The notes under the pieces are model-generated. The model worked only from the letters and a program-made list of their open reading frames with translations, had not been told where the DNA came from and searched no databases. From Acanthopleura granulata (lineage: Eukaryota; Mollusca; Polyplacophora; Chitonida; Chitonidae): a DNA stretch of 64,000 nucleotides. The stretch spans positions 14,204,330 through 14,268,329 of the forward strand of contig JABBOT010000001.1 in NCBI GenBank assembly GCA_016165875.1, read 5' to 3'. The position numbers and the translations under genes are program-made. Shown in pieces: positions 14,301 through 26,300 of the stretch; position 1 is the stretch's first letter, and every line of letters starts with the position of its first letter.

Positions 14301-17300
14301 GGGCCTATATGACGTGTGTTATTTACATTCAAAAGATAGAATGGTAATGCTTTGAGGGTCCGATTCATGTCATGTGCGCTAATCAGACTTCACATAATCT
14401 TGTGCTCTGATTGATCAAAATTATTTTCATAGTTACTTCCCCTTGTTCAGGGAGGTATTCATTATTTGTGATCGAGTGTTTGTTATGACATACTTCAAAA
14501 TTTGTTACCCCGGACCTAAAAAAAATCCGTTAAAAAGTTTGAAGGTGGTTTTTAAATCTTCAATCCATACTCTTTTACCACAAAGCACCCAGTACGTCCC
14601 TAGTCTTGACCTTTAAGCACTGTACCTGTACTATATAAAACTCAAACCAGATAAGAAAAGTCAAATGTTTCGTGATGTAAGAATATGGCTGTCATTTCAG
14701 GTCCAAACAGGATATTGTTTATCCCAGAGATGGTCGGCCCATTCCTGGAGATGACACTCATTCCAGAAATAGGTATTTACCAGCTTCTCCATGCATGTGG
14801 CCTGCTTGATTATTTATATACATGTACCAGATAGTTTGCATGCAAAGTGAGAAGTGGCTACTGTACAATGCATTCGTTCTGTATGCTAGACCCAGCACCC
14901 ATTAGTGATGCTGCCCTGATCATTAATGCTAATCTGTCAATCTGAAGTACCTGCCCACTTAATGATGGAATGACGGCTGTGTTTAGTCAGGGTGGCTTTT
15001 ATGAAGCGGTTGTTGGTGTTTGACCAGTGACCAGTCTGACCTGTACAAAAGTGTCTGGATTAATGTATCGTTTGCAGGTTGTGGGTCCTCTGAGGTATGT
15101 ATTACAGTGGTGGCGTAAAAATGGAGGGAAGTAACTTAGAATATTAAAATCTGCTGCTGTGCAGAATACCTAGTGTCCTGCTTGACCATTTAAATAACAT
15201 GTGGTTACATGTACACACAAAAACATGTGTAGGGTTACATGAACATAACCCAAACAACAGTGCTGTTGTTTGTTCAAGATGAGTACATTGTACACCAGCA
15301 GCAGTGGATTTTATTTTATTCTGCAAAATGGCCTCAGATGTACCGAATAATAGATCTTTCACTGGTGGAAATTAGCGGCATCTTCGTTTTTGAGTGTTAT
15401 AGTATTTTTATGAACTGACAAAATAGTGTGACTTCTTGGTATGACAGTGCTGTGCGTGAGACCTCATTCAGATTTGATACATATGATATGGATAAATGAT
15501 GCTCATACATGTACGTCTGTTGCAGAATTGAGAAAAGCCACAATTCCCATGTTTTTTGACATGATGCATGTAGAGTTCACCCAGCCTGTTCCAAACTCCA
15601 ACAGGCTTCAGGGCAATTTCCACCAGGTAATATCAGAACGTAACCAGTAATAAGCTAGATTAAATCAGTGTTCATAAAGTGTTGTTGGTGAAATGTAACA
15701 GTGTTATGTTTACTTGAAGTTTGTTGGTACGTGTATATGGTATGCTCTGTACTCTGTTTTCTCAGTCAAATCACAAAGAATAAATTAATAAGTACCTTAT
15801 TGGTCTTGTATAACTATGTCAAGAATAAAGAAATAAATGAAGTGCATAGAATGTTTGTACATATTATAGGTGGATACTTGTAAATATTCATATAAACATT
15901 ATGCCTACTGTTTTCTGTTTAAAAATTGAAAACCTGCACCTTTAGAAGCAAATAAAGGCCATAAAGCATGGTGTAAATGTGATCCTGATTGCTTTTAGTC
16001 GTGGTGTAAATGTGGCCCTGATTGCTGTTAGTCATGAGTACTGTTGCTCATGGTGTAAATGTGACCCTGATTGCTGATGAAGGCTGTTAGTCCTGGTGTA
16101 AATGTGGCTCTGATTGCTGTTAGTCATGATTACTGTTGCTCATGGTGTAAATGTGACCCTGATTGCTGATGAAGGCTGTTAGTCCTGGTGTAAATGTGGC
16201 CCTGATTGCTGATGAAAGCTGTTAGTCCTGGTGTAAATGTGATCTTGATTGCTGATGAAAGCTGTTAGTCATGGTGTAAATGTGACCCTGATTGCTGATG
16301 AAAGCTGTTAGTCATGGTGTAAATGTGATCTTGATTGCTGACGAAGGCTGTTTGTAATGGTGTAAATGTGACCTGATTGCTGATGAAGGCTGTTAGTCAT
16401 GCTGTAAATATGACCCTGATTGCTGTTGGTCATGGTGTAAATGTGACCCTGATTGCGGTTAGTCATGGTGTAAATGTGACCCTGATTGCTGTTAGTCATG
16501 GTGTAAACGTGACCCTGATTGCTGTTAGTCATGGTGTAAATGTGACCCTGATTTCTGATGAAGACTGTTAGTCATGATGTAAATATGACCCTGATTGTTG
16601 TTGGTCATGGTGTAAATGTGGCCCTGATTGCGGTTAGTCATGGTGTAAATGTGACCCTGATTGCTGTTAGTCATGGTGTAAACGTGACCCTGATTGCTGT
16701 TAGTCATGGTGTAAATGTGACCCTGATTTCTGATGAAGACTGTTAGTCGTGATGTAAATGTGACCCTGATTTCTGATGGGTGCTGCTATTGTGCAGGTGG
16801 AGAATGAAGTGATCACCCAACTGGATGCCCTTGTGGAGGGGGGAAGAGGCGATCAACAATACATGGAGCTGGTCTATGATATGTAAGTGACGCATCTTGT
16901 ATGTCAAATTCACGTAGACTGGAAGAATTAGATTATTGTGTGGTGATGGATGTTGTCTTGTGAATCTGTTTTGGCTTCATTGATAATATGTATGATATGT
17001 TTTACGCATATAGACTAAAGTGAAGATCTGGTAGCATTGAATGTTTTCTACTAGTGATGGAGAACATTGTACAGGTGTTGTGCATATAGGTTGTATCTGG
17101 TGTCTATCTCCCCTTGTCTGCTCCCTAGACTGCACATGTTATGTGAGAAGCACACAGACATCAAGGAGTTGAGAGAACAAGGGCTAGCCTTCGTTGAGAT
17201 GATCAAAAACCTGCTTCAGAGACTGATGGAATACAGACACATTATCTTTGATGAGAACAAAGAACACAGGATGAGCTGTATCGTCAACTTGTTGGTGAGT

Positions 17301-20300
17301 GGCTGGATTGAGGATGGCTGTTTTGTGCCGGACTGGACAGTGGAGGAATTCATTGTGCATGGCTGGACTGGGACTGCGGAAAGACTTTATTTTAGAACAG
17401 TTACAGATGTTAAAGAAAAGTCATAGGATATTGTGGAAATTATTTAGAACAGGCTTCACATGGAATACTGTAATTTTTTTAAACCTTTAAAATTTAGTCT
17501 GTTTCAGACAGGTAGCTTTCTTGTATCCACCACTCAGTTTATCTCTTCAACATGGAAATAAATTTATATGAATGTTATTTGCACGGCTTAATGGTGTATT
17601 CCATTGATAATATTAGTGATCATGATGTACAATAGAAAATGTGATCAAATACATGTATTTATTGTTGAAACAATGTGGTATTTCACTTGCGTGAAACATT
17701 TTGGTATACTAAGTATCAGCAGAGTTTACCCTTCATTCTGTTCAAGTGGTTTGGTTGATAATTTTTTCTGGTTTTCACAGAATTTTTACCACAACATTGG
17801 TCGTCAGCAGATGTACATTCGTTACCTGCACAAGTTGTGTGATCTGCACCTGAGCTGTGACAACTACACCGAGGCAGCCTTTACTCTGATGCTCTACTCC
17901 AAGCTGCTTCAGGTACTCTAAGATCTCACCTGTGCCATCCCAACATTAGGTCTCCAAAATAGGATTCAGTACTGCCAAAGTGGCATTAAGTCATATAATC
18001 GTTCATTCATTCTTCGTGGAAAGATTACAGGTGTTGTATATCACAGCAGGTGTAGCGGTATTAAATCTGTACACTGACAGATATAAACTGCCCTCTTAAT
18101 AAGCTCCAGCTGTTATACTCCATAGGGGGTGTAGCAGTATTAAATCTGTATACCACCTAGAAAGTACACTTTGCCAGTATATGTCTGAAGGTTTTCTGCC
18201 ATTACATCAAGCCTACCTGTCAGCATAAGCTTCCTCCATGGAAAATAGTAGTAAAGTGAATACGATACATCGTAGTGTTTTCCATTTCTTGATTTCATAC
18301 ATGTCCTAAATTCATGTTTTTTTGGCACACTTCAATCAAGGTAGGCCTAAGTCTTCATTGTCATTAAGTTTTAATTTTTTGTGATGTTTGTCTGCTCTTG
18401 ACTGTGATATTATAAATGATTTTGATCCGTTGTCATTACAAACAACTGCCCACCTGCTTTGTTGCAGTGGACAGAAGAGCCTCTGCACCCCATGCTGATC
18501 AGTAAGAAGTACCCAAAGATCAACTGTAACCAGGCCCTCAAGGAGCGACTCTACTATGACATGATTGACTTCTTTGATAAGGGAAAGGTATGTGGATTCC
18601 ATATCTGTTACCACTATACATCTTTCGAACTATGACCCCTCACTCATTCTCACATGTATGGAACCTTCTACATGTCATCTGGTAACTGAATAAAGCAAAA
18701 ATGTTGTTAACACATTATATTGTGGATAATGCGTAAGCTCCTATGGAGATGAATTTGTTTCACATTTGTTAATTTTTGCGATGTAAAAGTTGTTGACAGT
18801 AAATTTGAATATTAAACTTGACAAGAGATTTTTCCATATCAGTTAAAATCAACCAAAACTTTCCAGTCAGGAAATGATTCTTACACTTGTGACTTAAGTG
18901 TGACTTTGTCCGTCCTGTTTGACCATGTCCTTATATGGTCGTGTGTTTCTTACAGATGTTTGAGAAAGGTATAGAAATGTGTAAGGAGCTTGTCAAGTTG
19001 TATGAGACGGAACAGTTTGACTATCAGAAACTCAGTGATGTCCTGGTGAGTGGAAACAACATTTCTCATTCTTTACATGTACATTTGTTGAGTTCTGTCA
19101 TGTTGGTGTGAATCGGTAGTGTTGATGAAGAACGGAATTAGTTACATCTTTATATTAAGATGCATTAACATGATTGTTCCTTCAGTGATTGTCCTTAGGA
19201 AGTATATATCTTTTGTAATCTGTATATATTTATACAATCTTGTGTATTACAATGCAATACCAAATAACATATTCATAATGCCTGAAGTGCCCTGTGGTGA
19301 AGTTACTTCTCAGATCTGACTTTGTGACACTCTCTAGATAATAGTATTCACGGAGGTTGTGTACGTGAGGTGGATATTCTTACATTTGCTTGTATGTCAG
19401 GAGATTTGTCATGATGTTATTTAAGCTGATTTAATCCACCAAACTAATATTCTTGAGCATAGTATCAAACATAAATGGAATAATCAACTGTTTGTGTTTG
19501 CAGAGGAAGCAGGCTGGGTTTTATGACTGTATACTGAAACAAATGAGGCCTGACCCGGAGTATTTCAGAGTGGGCTACTACGGAAGGGGATTCCCCTCAT
19601 TCCTACAAGTAGGTGTTGACACCTCTCGCCAAACTACTAGTACTTGTAGTGAATCAGATTTTAATGATATTGTCCTATTAATATTAGACAGTGTATTATC
19701 TGTGTTGACTCAGAATCAGAATACTGGATCTTCAGTCCTGCCTCTTTACAGGATAGGAAGAGCAGAAGCTTGAAAATCCAGCACTCTTGGTTATTATTAT
19801 GACACTGTTCAGCCGGGGCTAAGTTGTTCATTTTACGCGATTCTGAGAGTTCTGTTGATCTCGGAAAGGTGTTTTGAGATATGGGTTGAAGGTTGGTATT
19901 CTGCTGCAAGAAATAAGTTTCAGATCCAAAAATTATATTTTATGACGTTTATTGACATGTAAAAGTGCGCTTTCCTGGTTGAAATAGTAGGTCATGTGTA
20001 GTAATCAGTGTTGATCACCATGGACAGTGTATCTCCCGCCAGGTGGAACTAGAGTTTTGAATCATGGCACTAGTTATCCGTTAGAAGCTTTCCACAAACA
20101 AGAGGTCCAGCTATGTTGCTTGGCTGCGCTCTCTGTATGCATCTCATTGTTCTGTCATCATTTGAATATTTGATTCCCATTTTCTGTGTTATAGGACCTC
20201 ATTTCCCCTGGAGAGAGAGGAAAGAAAAACAAAAACAGTGATAAAAGAATGACAAAGTTTGCAAAAATTAGTGTGTCTAGACTGGAGTTGCATTATAATC

Positions 20301-23300
20301 TGTTCATGAGTTTTTCTACATTTGTGCTTACAGAATAAAGTGTTCATTTACCGAGGGAAGGAGTACGAGAGATTATCAGATTTTAATGCCAGGCTACAAA
20401 ATCTGTTCCCAAATGCACAGGTAATGTCCCTGAATAGCATGTGCCCGTGTCTTTATGGACAATCATTCTGTTTCAAGTAATGTTTCCTTGGAGGTGATAG
20501 TTCAGGAGCAGTTCATAGTATTACATATGCATGCAAGTAATTTTCTAGTTATTCTTTCTTGCAAATGTTTTTTAGTTATTCTTGCTTAAAAAATGTAGTT
20601 TAGTTTCTCTTTATTTGAAATGTTTTTGAGTAATTCATTCTTGGAAATATTTCATGGTTATTCATTATCAGAAATGTTTTCTTGTAACCCACATTTCTAC
20701 ATGTCCGTGTGCCTAAGTCATGAACATCAGACCGATTATACTACCTTTACCATTATGTCTGCTTACAGCTGATGAGGACATTGTCAGCCCCAGGTGAAGA
20801 TATTCTCCAGTCACCAAATCAGTGTATCCTTTTGAATTTCTATATGAATGTTTCCTCTGTTAATGATGTGGATTAACACTTGATTACATTTTTCCTTAGC
20901 TGAGGACTGCCATCACTGGCACCTGCAATTTGAAAAATTGGAAAAGTGAAAAGGCACTCTTGATATTAGGAGGTAAGGAAAGGTATTATGAATGTCAAGA
21001 AAGTGGAGTCTTTGTTGGCATTTGTGACGATGTGTCCGGATAAGCTGTTCCCTTAAGGTCAGTCATCCAGTCAACACAGTCAACAGTTTCCTCCCACTAT
21101 AAACAGAAGCACTTTAAACAGAAACACTTGCCAGTGAGGTGCAGGGTTTCTCCTAACTCTCCTTTCTCAAACCACACTTACATCACAGTGAATATTTTGC
21201 TTGCACTGCATATGTATTGGCTTACAGGTTTCTGAGTTTTTGAGTGTAATGTAGTAACCCTTGTAATTTAAGGTGAGTTGTCCTATGCTCTAACCTAGAC
21301 AACTCACCTCGAATTACTAGGCCTGGTGTAGCATAGGCTACTGTGCTTTCACCGAGTATTTAAATCCTAATTAACTGACCAATTAGGATTCTTTAATATG
21401 TACTTGTAATATGTACATGTATGAATGTGTAATTTTCCTTGACTGAAGCCAAAGACCTCCAAATTAATGCTGTCACTCCCATAATGCAGGACAAGGATAG
21501 ATTCGCCAACAAGAAAGTCAGTGAACAGATTCTCAAGTAAGTTCATTCAGTTTTATTCTGCTTTGAGCAGCCTCGTGGCTTTAAAGTATTTCCATAGTAT
21601 TGAAAAGATCTATAAGTAGGCTTTATCATGATAATTATTGTGTGAGTGTAAATATTTTGTCCAGTTGCATCAGTAAATCACATTGTATCAGTTAACCACA
21701 AGGATAATTGCTGTTGTCAATTACATTGTATCAGTTAACCACAAGGATAAGTGCTGTTGTCAGTTAAATGATGTAGACACTTGTCTTATTTCTGCAGGTA
21801 TTACATGGTGAATGGTGTTCAGAAGTTCACATACTCTAGGCCCATACAGGAGGACAGCAATGATATCACGGTATCTTAACTGAACACATATCTTGCCAAC
21901 TTACACCAGTGACATAGTTTACCTTGTGTTTACTGTATCTGACACACACTATTTAATGGTTGTAATGCTGCGTTCATGTGAACATGAAGGTGTATTTGAA
22001 AAATAACTTTATGAATGAGGTTGCACAGATTCCCAGGGGCTCAGTTATGAGGTTACAGGTTCTTGGAAGTTCTCACATTTGTCAGGTTCGTGGATGTCAT
22101 CGCATTTGTCAGGTTCCTGGAAATAACACCTTTGTCATGTGCCTGGAAGTGATCACATTTGTCAGGTTCATGGATGTCATCACATTTGTCAGGTTCCTGG
22201 AAATAACACCTTTGTCAGGTTCGTGGATATCATCGCATTTGTCAGGTTCCTGGATGTCATCGCATTTGTCAGGTTCCTGAATGTCATCACATTTGTCAGG
22301 TTCCTGGATGTCATCACATTTGTCAGGTCCCTGGAAGTGAACACCTTTGTCATGTTCCTGGAAGTGATAACATTTGTCATTTTCTCCTGGAAGTCATCTC
22401 ATTTGTCAGATTCTCCTGGAAGTCATCTCATTTGTCAGGTTCTTGGAGTGGGGCAGTTGCCTCCCCAGGGATGTATCCTGTTTCGTCCAGTCATAAATCC
22501 AACCATCGTCTTGTATTAAAACATGTCTTATATGTATGTTTAATGTATGACATTAAACTCGAATTTAATATTTATTTTATTTATTTATTTCATGGGTGTC
22601 TAATGCCATACCGTTAGAATAGATTATTTCAGTTACATGACGGAGACCAACATTTTAGTGAGAGGAAACCATTGAGAGGTCCAGTCGAATTTAATAAATA
22701 AACTACTTATATGAATGGTAGTATTAACAAATGTTGTTGATTGTAATTATTCTAAAGAAAAAGTAAATGCACTTTTCTTTCACAGCATGTGGTCTTTGTC
22801 TTCTAGAATTGAGATTAATTGCCTGAAAAAGGTGATGTCAGCATTGCTGTAGGAAGAGCATTTTCTCATTGCTAGTCTTCACAGGATATTCTGTTGACTG
22901 GAAAATTAGCTATCTGCAAGGGAAATAACTCTTCTCTTATACTGTGCTCATGCCCCTCCTTTATGATATGTGAAACTTTGTCGGATTATATACAGTGTTA
23001 TGTGTAAATTTCAGACACTGTACCTGGAACGCACCAACCTACTGACTGAGTACCCGTTACCTGGCATCCTCCGCTGGTTCCAGGTGACCAGCACAGAAAC
23101 AGTACGTACCTGTACACACTAATCAGCCTCCCTCCTGCCTGAGCAAATGCTACACATGTAGGCTGCCAAATTTTAACTTTAATTTTTCAGCAGAAATAAA
23201 AATGTATAAGTAAGTTGGATGTGTTTAGTTATCAGTGTTTATATTGATGATTAGACAAGCTGTATTCTGGAGTTATTCAAATGTTAACAGATGCCATGGA

Positions 23301-26300
23301 ATGACATATGTATGTACATATGGTATATTGTGGTTCACCAAAAAGTGAATTACCAAAAGTAAATTTGGTTTGTTTTTTCACTCCTACATCTGACCATGTT
23401 GTAGTACTGCTGTTCCACTGATTTTGCCTGAAGCACACATAGATGTACATATGGTATTATGCTGTGCTGCAGTTTGTTAAAAGATCCCTTTTGTTTTAGC
23501 TGTGTTTGCTTCTGACTGATCAGTTATATTAACCTTACTTTTTCTACAGTTCCAAGTGACCCCTCTTGAAAATGCAATAGAAACCATAGAGGGGAAAAAC
23601 AAAGCCTTACAGTCCATGTTAGGTCAGCACAAGGTGGACCCCAGCCTCAGGATAGACCCCTTGGGGTTGACCCTTAATGGAGTGGTGGACCCCAGTGTCA
23701 ATGGGGGCATCACTAAATATAAGGTATGTAAAAATGGTTGGACAGGTAGAGTTTGAACTGTAACAGAGTGATCGACCCAATCATGAATGACATGTAGTTC
23801 TGTCCAGGTATAAGGTATTCTTTAAGGATTCATGTAGGTAGATCTTTAGGTGTTAACCTCTAACGGAGAGGTGTTCATAAGGGCATGTTTGTAAGTTTGG
23901 TGTAAAAATGCATAAACCAGATTTGGAATTAAATTGTTAATAAGAAAATAAATAAATGAGAGGTTTCCATTTCTTTGTCAGGTGTTTTACACTGAAGACT
24001 ACCTCAAAAGAAACGCCACAGAGAAAGACTTTGAACTGGTGATGAAATTGAAGAACACAACACTCCAACAGGTCAGGGTCTAATACGTCTGTTTTTTTTT
24101 TTTTTTGTTCACTAACTTGTAATGTGTTATTTAAAGGTAAATAATTTTTCGACCATGAGTTGGTGAATTCTCAGTTATATAACTGCCTCACTTCCAAAGT
24201 GACACCTACAAGTATGTTCAATAGTTTGCTGTGTTTTTGTTATCTTCCAGTTTTCATTTTGTGGAAGGCATTTTCTGTCTGTATTTGGATATGCATTTAT
24301 TTTGTTTTTCTGAGCATATATAGTGTTACCCCCACTCCATGTGTAGGTCATGTATCATTGTATTCAGTATGTGGTGCATCATTAACTCTTTGAGTGCCAT
24401 GATGTCAATACATTTTCCCTATTTTACAGTTATTGCATGTTGACCAGACAAGTAGCTTTGCAGGTGAAAACGGTTATCAAAATCTCATGGTGACATTTAT
24501 TGTTCAGATCAAGCTGGTACAGGAGGGTTTGAGGCTTCACAGGAGGAAGGCTCCTGAGAGTCTGAAACCGTTCCATAACCACATGGAATCCCGCTTCAAA
24601 GAGCTCTGCAAGATCCTTGAGAAGGACTATGGCATCCAGGTAGGTGATGTGTGTGAGAGAATGTGTGTCTGTCTGGTGGAGTGATGCTGAAGGACTGGGG
24701 TATCCAGGTAGGTGATGTGTGTGGGAGTATGTGTGGCTGTCTGGTGAAGTGATGCTGAAGAAACATGGGATCCAGGTAGGTGATGTGTGGGAATATGTGT
24801 GTCTGTCTGGTGGAGTGATGCTGAAGGAATATGGGATCCAGATAGGTGACGTGTGGGATTATGTGTGTCTGTCTGGTGGAGTGATGCTGAGGGACTGTTT
24901 AGTCCATGTAGGTGACATGTATGGGAGTATGTGTGTCTGTCTGGTGGAGTGATGCTGAAGGAACATGGGATCCAGGTAGGTGACGTGTGGGAATATGTGT
25001 GTCTGTCTGGTGGAGTGATGCTGAAGGAATATGGGATCCAGGTAGGTGACGTGTGTGGAAGTATGTGTGTCTGTCTGGTGGAGTGATGCTGAAGGAATAT
25101 GGGATCCAGGTAGGTGACGTGTGGGAATATGTGTGTCTGTCTGGTGGAGTGATGCTGAAGGACTGTTTGATCAGGCTGTGATGTGACCTGGGTGGGAGAA
25201 TGTGTGGTTTTCTGGCACAGTACTCTGCAGATAGTGAAAGTAAAAAGTGTGGTATTTGTGCAAGTATCTCCATGTAGAATAGTTGTGTTCAGAACCCATA
25301 GAATATGTGTGATGCCTTGATTATTGTTGCAGATATCTAAAATGAGTGAATCAGGCAATGCAACCTTGAAAAGAAATCAGTCTATGCCATCAACCACTTA
25401 CATTACCGGAACGATGACTCGACACTCTGACGGCGAAGTACAAAGTGTACCAGGAACACCAGAGTAAGTCTTCACAGTTCTTCCATTAAGAAGGCTTTCA
25501 AATAAGTATTTGATCCAAAAGCAGCTTTCTTGTACTCTTTGGACTAGTGTGAAATAATTTGTATAAACAGTACCAATGTCTTTTCGCATAAAGGCTTCCT
25601 CACGTTTTCTGAAACTGCTGTTAATGACTTAAAATTTCATCCATGACAAAGTTGCTAATTTGTCCTGAATTCGTTGATCTTAGAAAGGCGTTCTAAGCTT
25701 TGTAAGCTAAGGAAAAGGAATTCGATCAGCTTTGCCAGGGTCTCTGAAGGAAACTGGAAAGTGCTTTTAAATGCCCTGGACTTCATTCTTTGACTGGAAA
25801 CTGTTTGTGTCTTTTGTTTGTGACTTTTGAAGGGAAATAATTCATTGCAGTATTGTTTAAAAAAGTCTATAAATGTGAAATGAAAAGCTGACAAATGTGC
25901 CATTTCACACTTTTGCCTACAAAGGAGAAAGCAAAGAGTGTTTGTGAGAAGGTAACCAGTTTATCTGACACTGTGTCTATCTTGAGTGACTTTAGTTTCT
26001 AACATTCACACAGATAAAGAAGCCTTGGATTTCATGAGAATACATAGGCTATGATGATATTAGAGATGATATTAGCATGAAATCTTTGGGCTTCTGTTTT
26101 TATGTGTTTGGTTGTCTTCACCACAGTGTAATGGGGGACAACTCTGAATGAGGGTTTGCATGCTCATTGAAATCACTAGATGTGGATAAAATTTCTCAGA
26201 AAAATTACTGCTGTGTACACAGGGGAAATCAGAATTTTCCCCTCGAGATAACACAGACCCCTCCTTTTTTTTTTTTTTTTGCGTATTGCCATTAATCAGA

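Noticed and set aside
18030..18170. Two ggtgtagc.gtattaaatctgta stretches about 80-90 bp apart
   Set aside because: A minor old duplication with no further structure.
24627..25358. 243-codon - strand frame with repeated [14 protein letters not shown] segments
   Set aside because: It is the reverse strand of the 67-bp array; the amino-acid repeats mirror the DNA repeat.
25920..25952. Possible 27-nt microexon (gcctacaaag then gagaaagcaaag, donor gtaacc) in DOCK intron 36
   Set aside because: The acceptor is weak and purine-rich downstream sequence is common here; phase-2 inclusion gives an unremarkable basic peptide.
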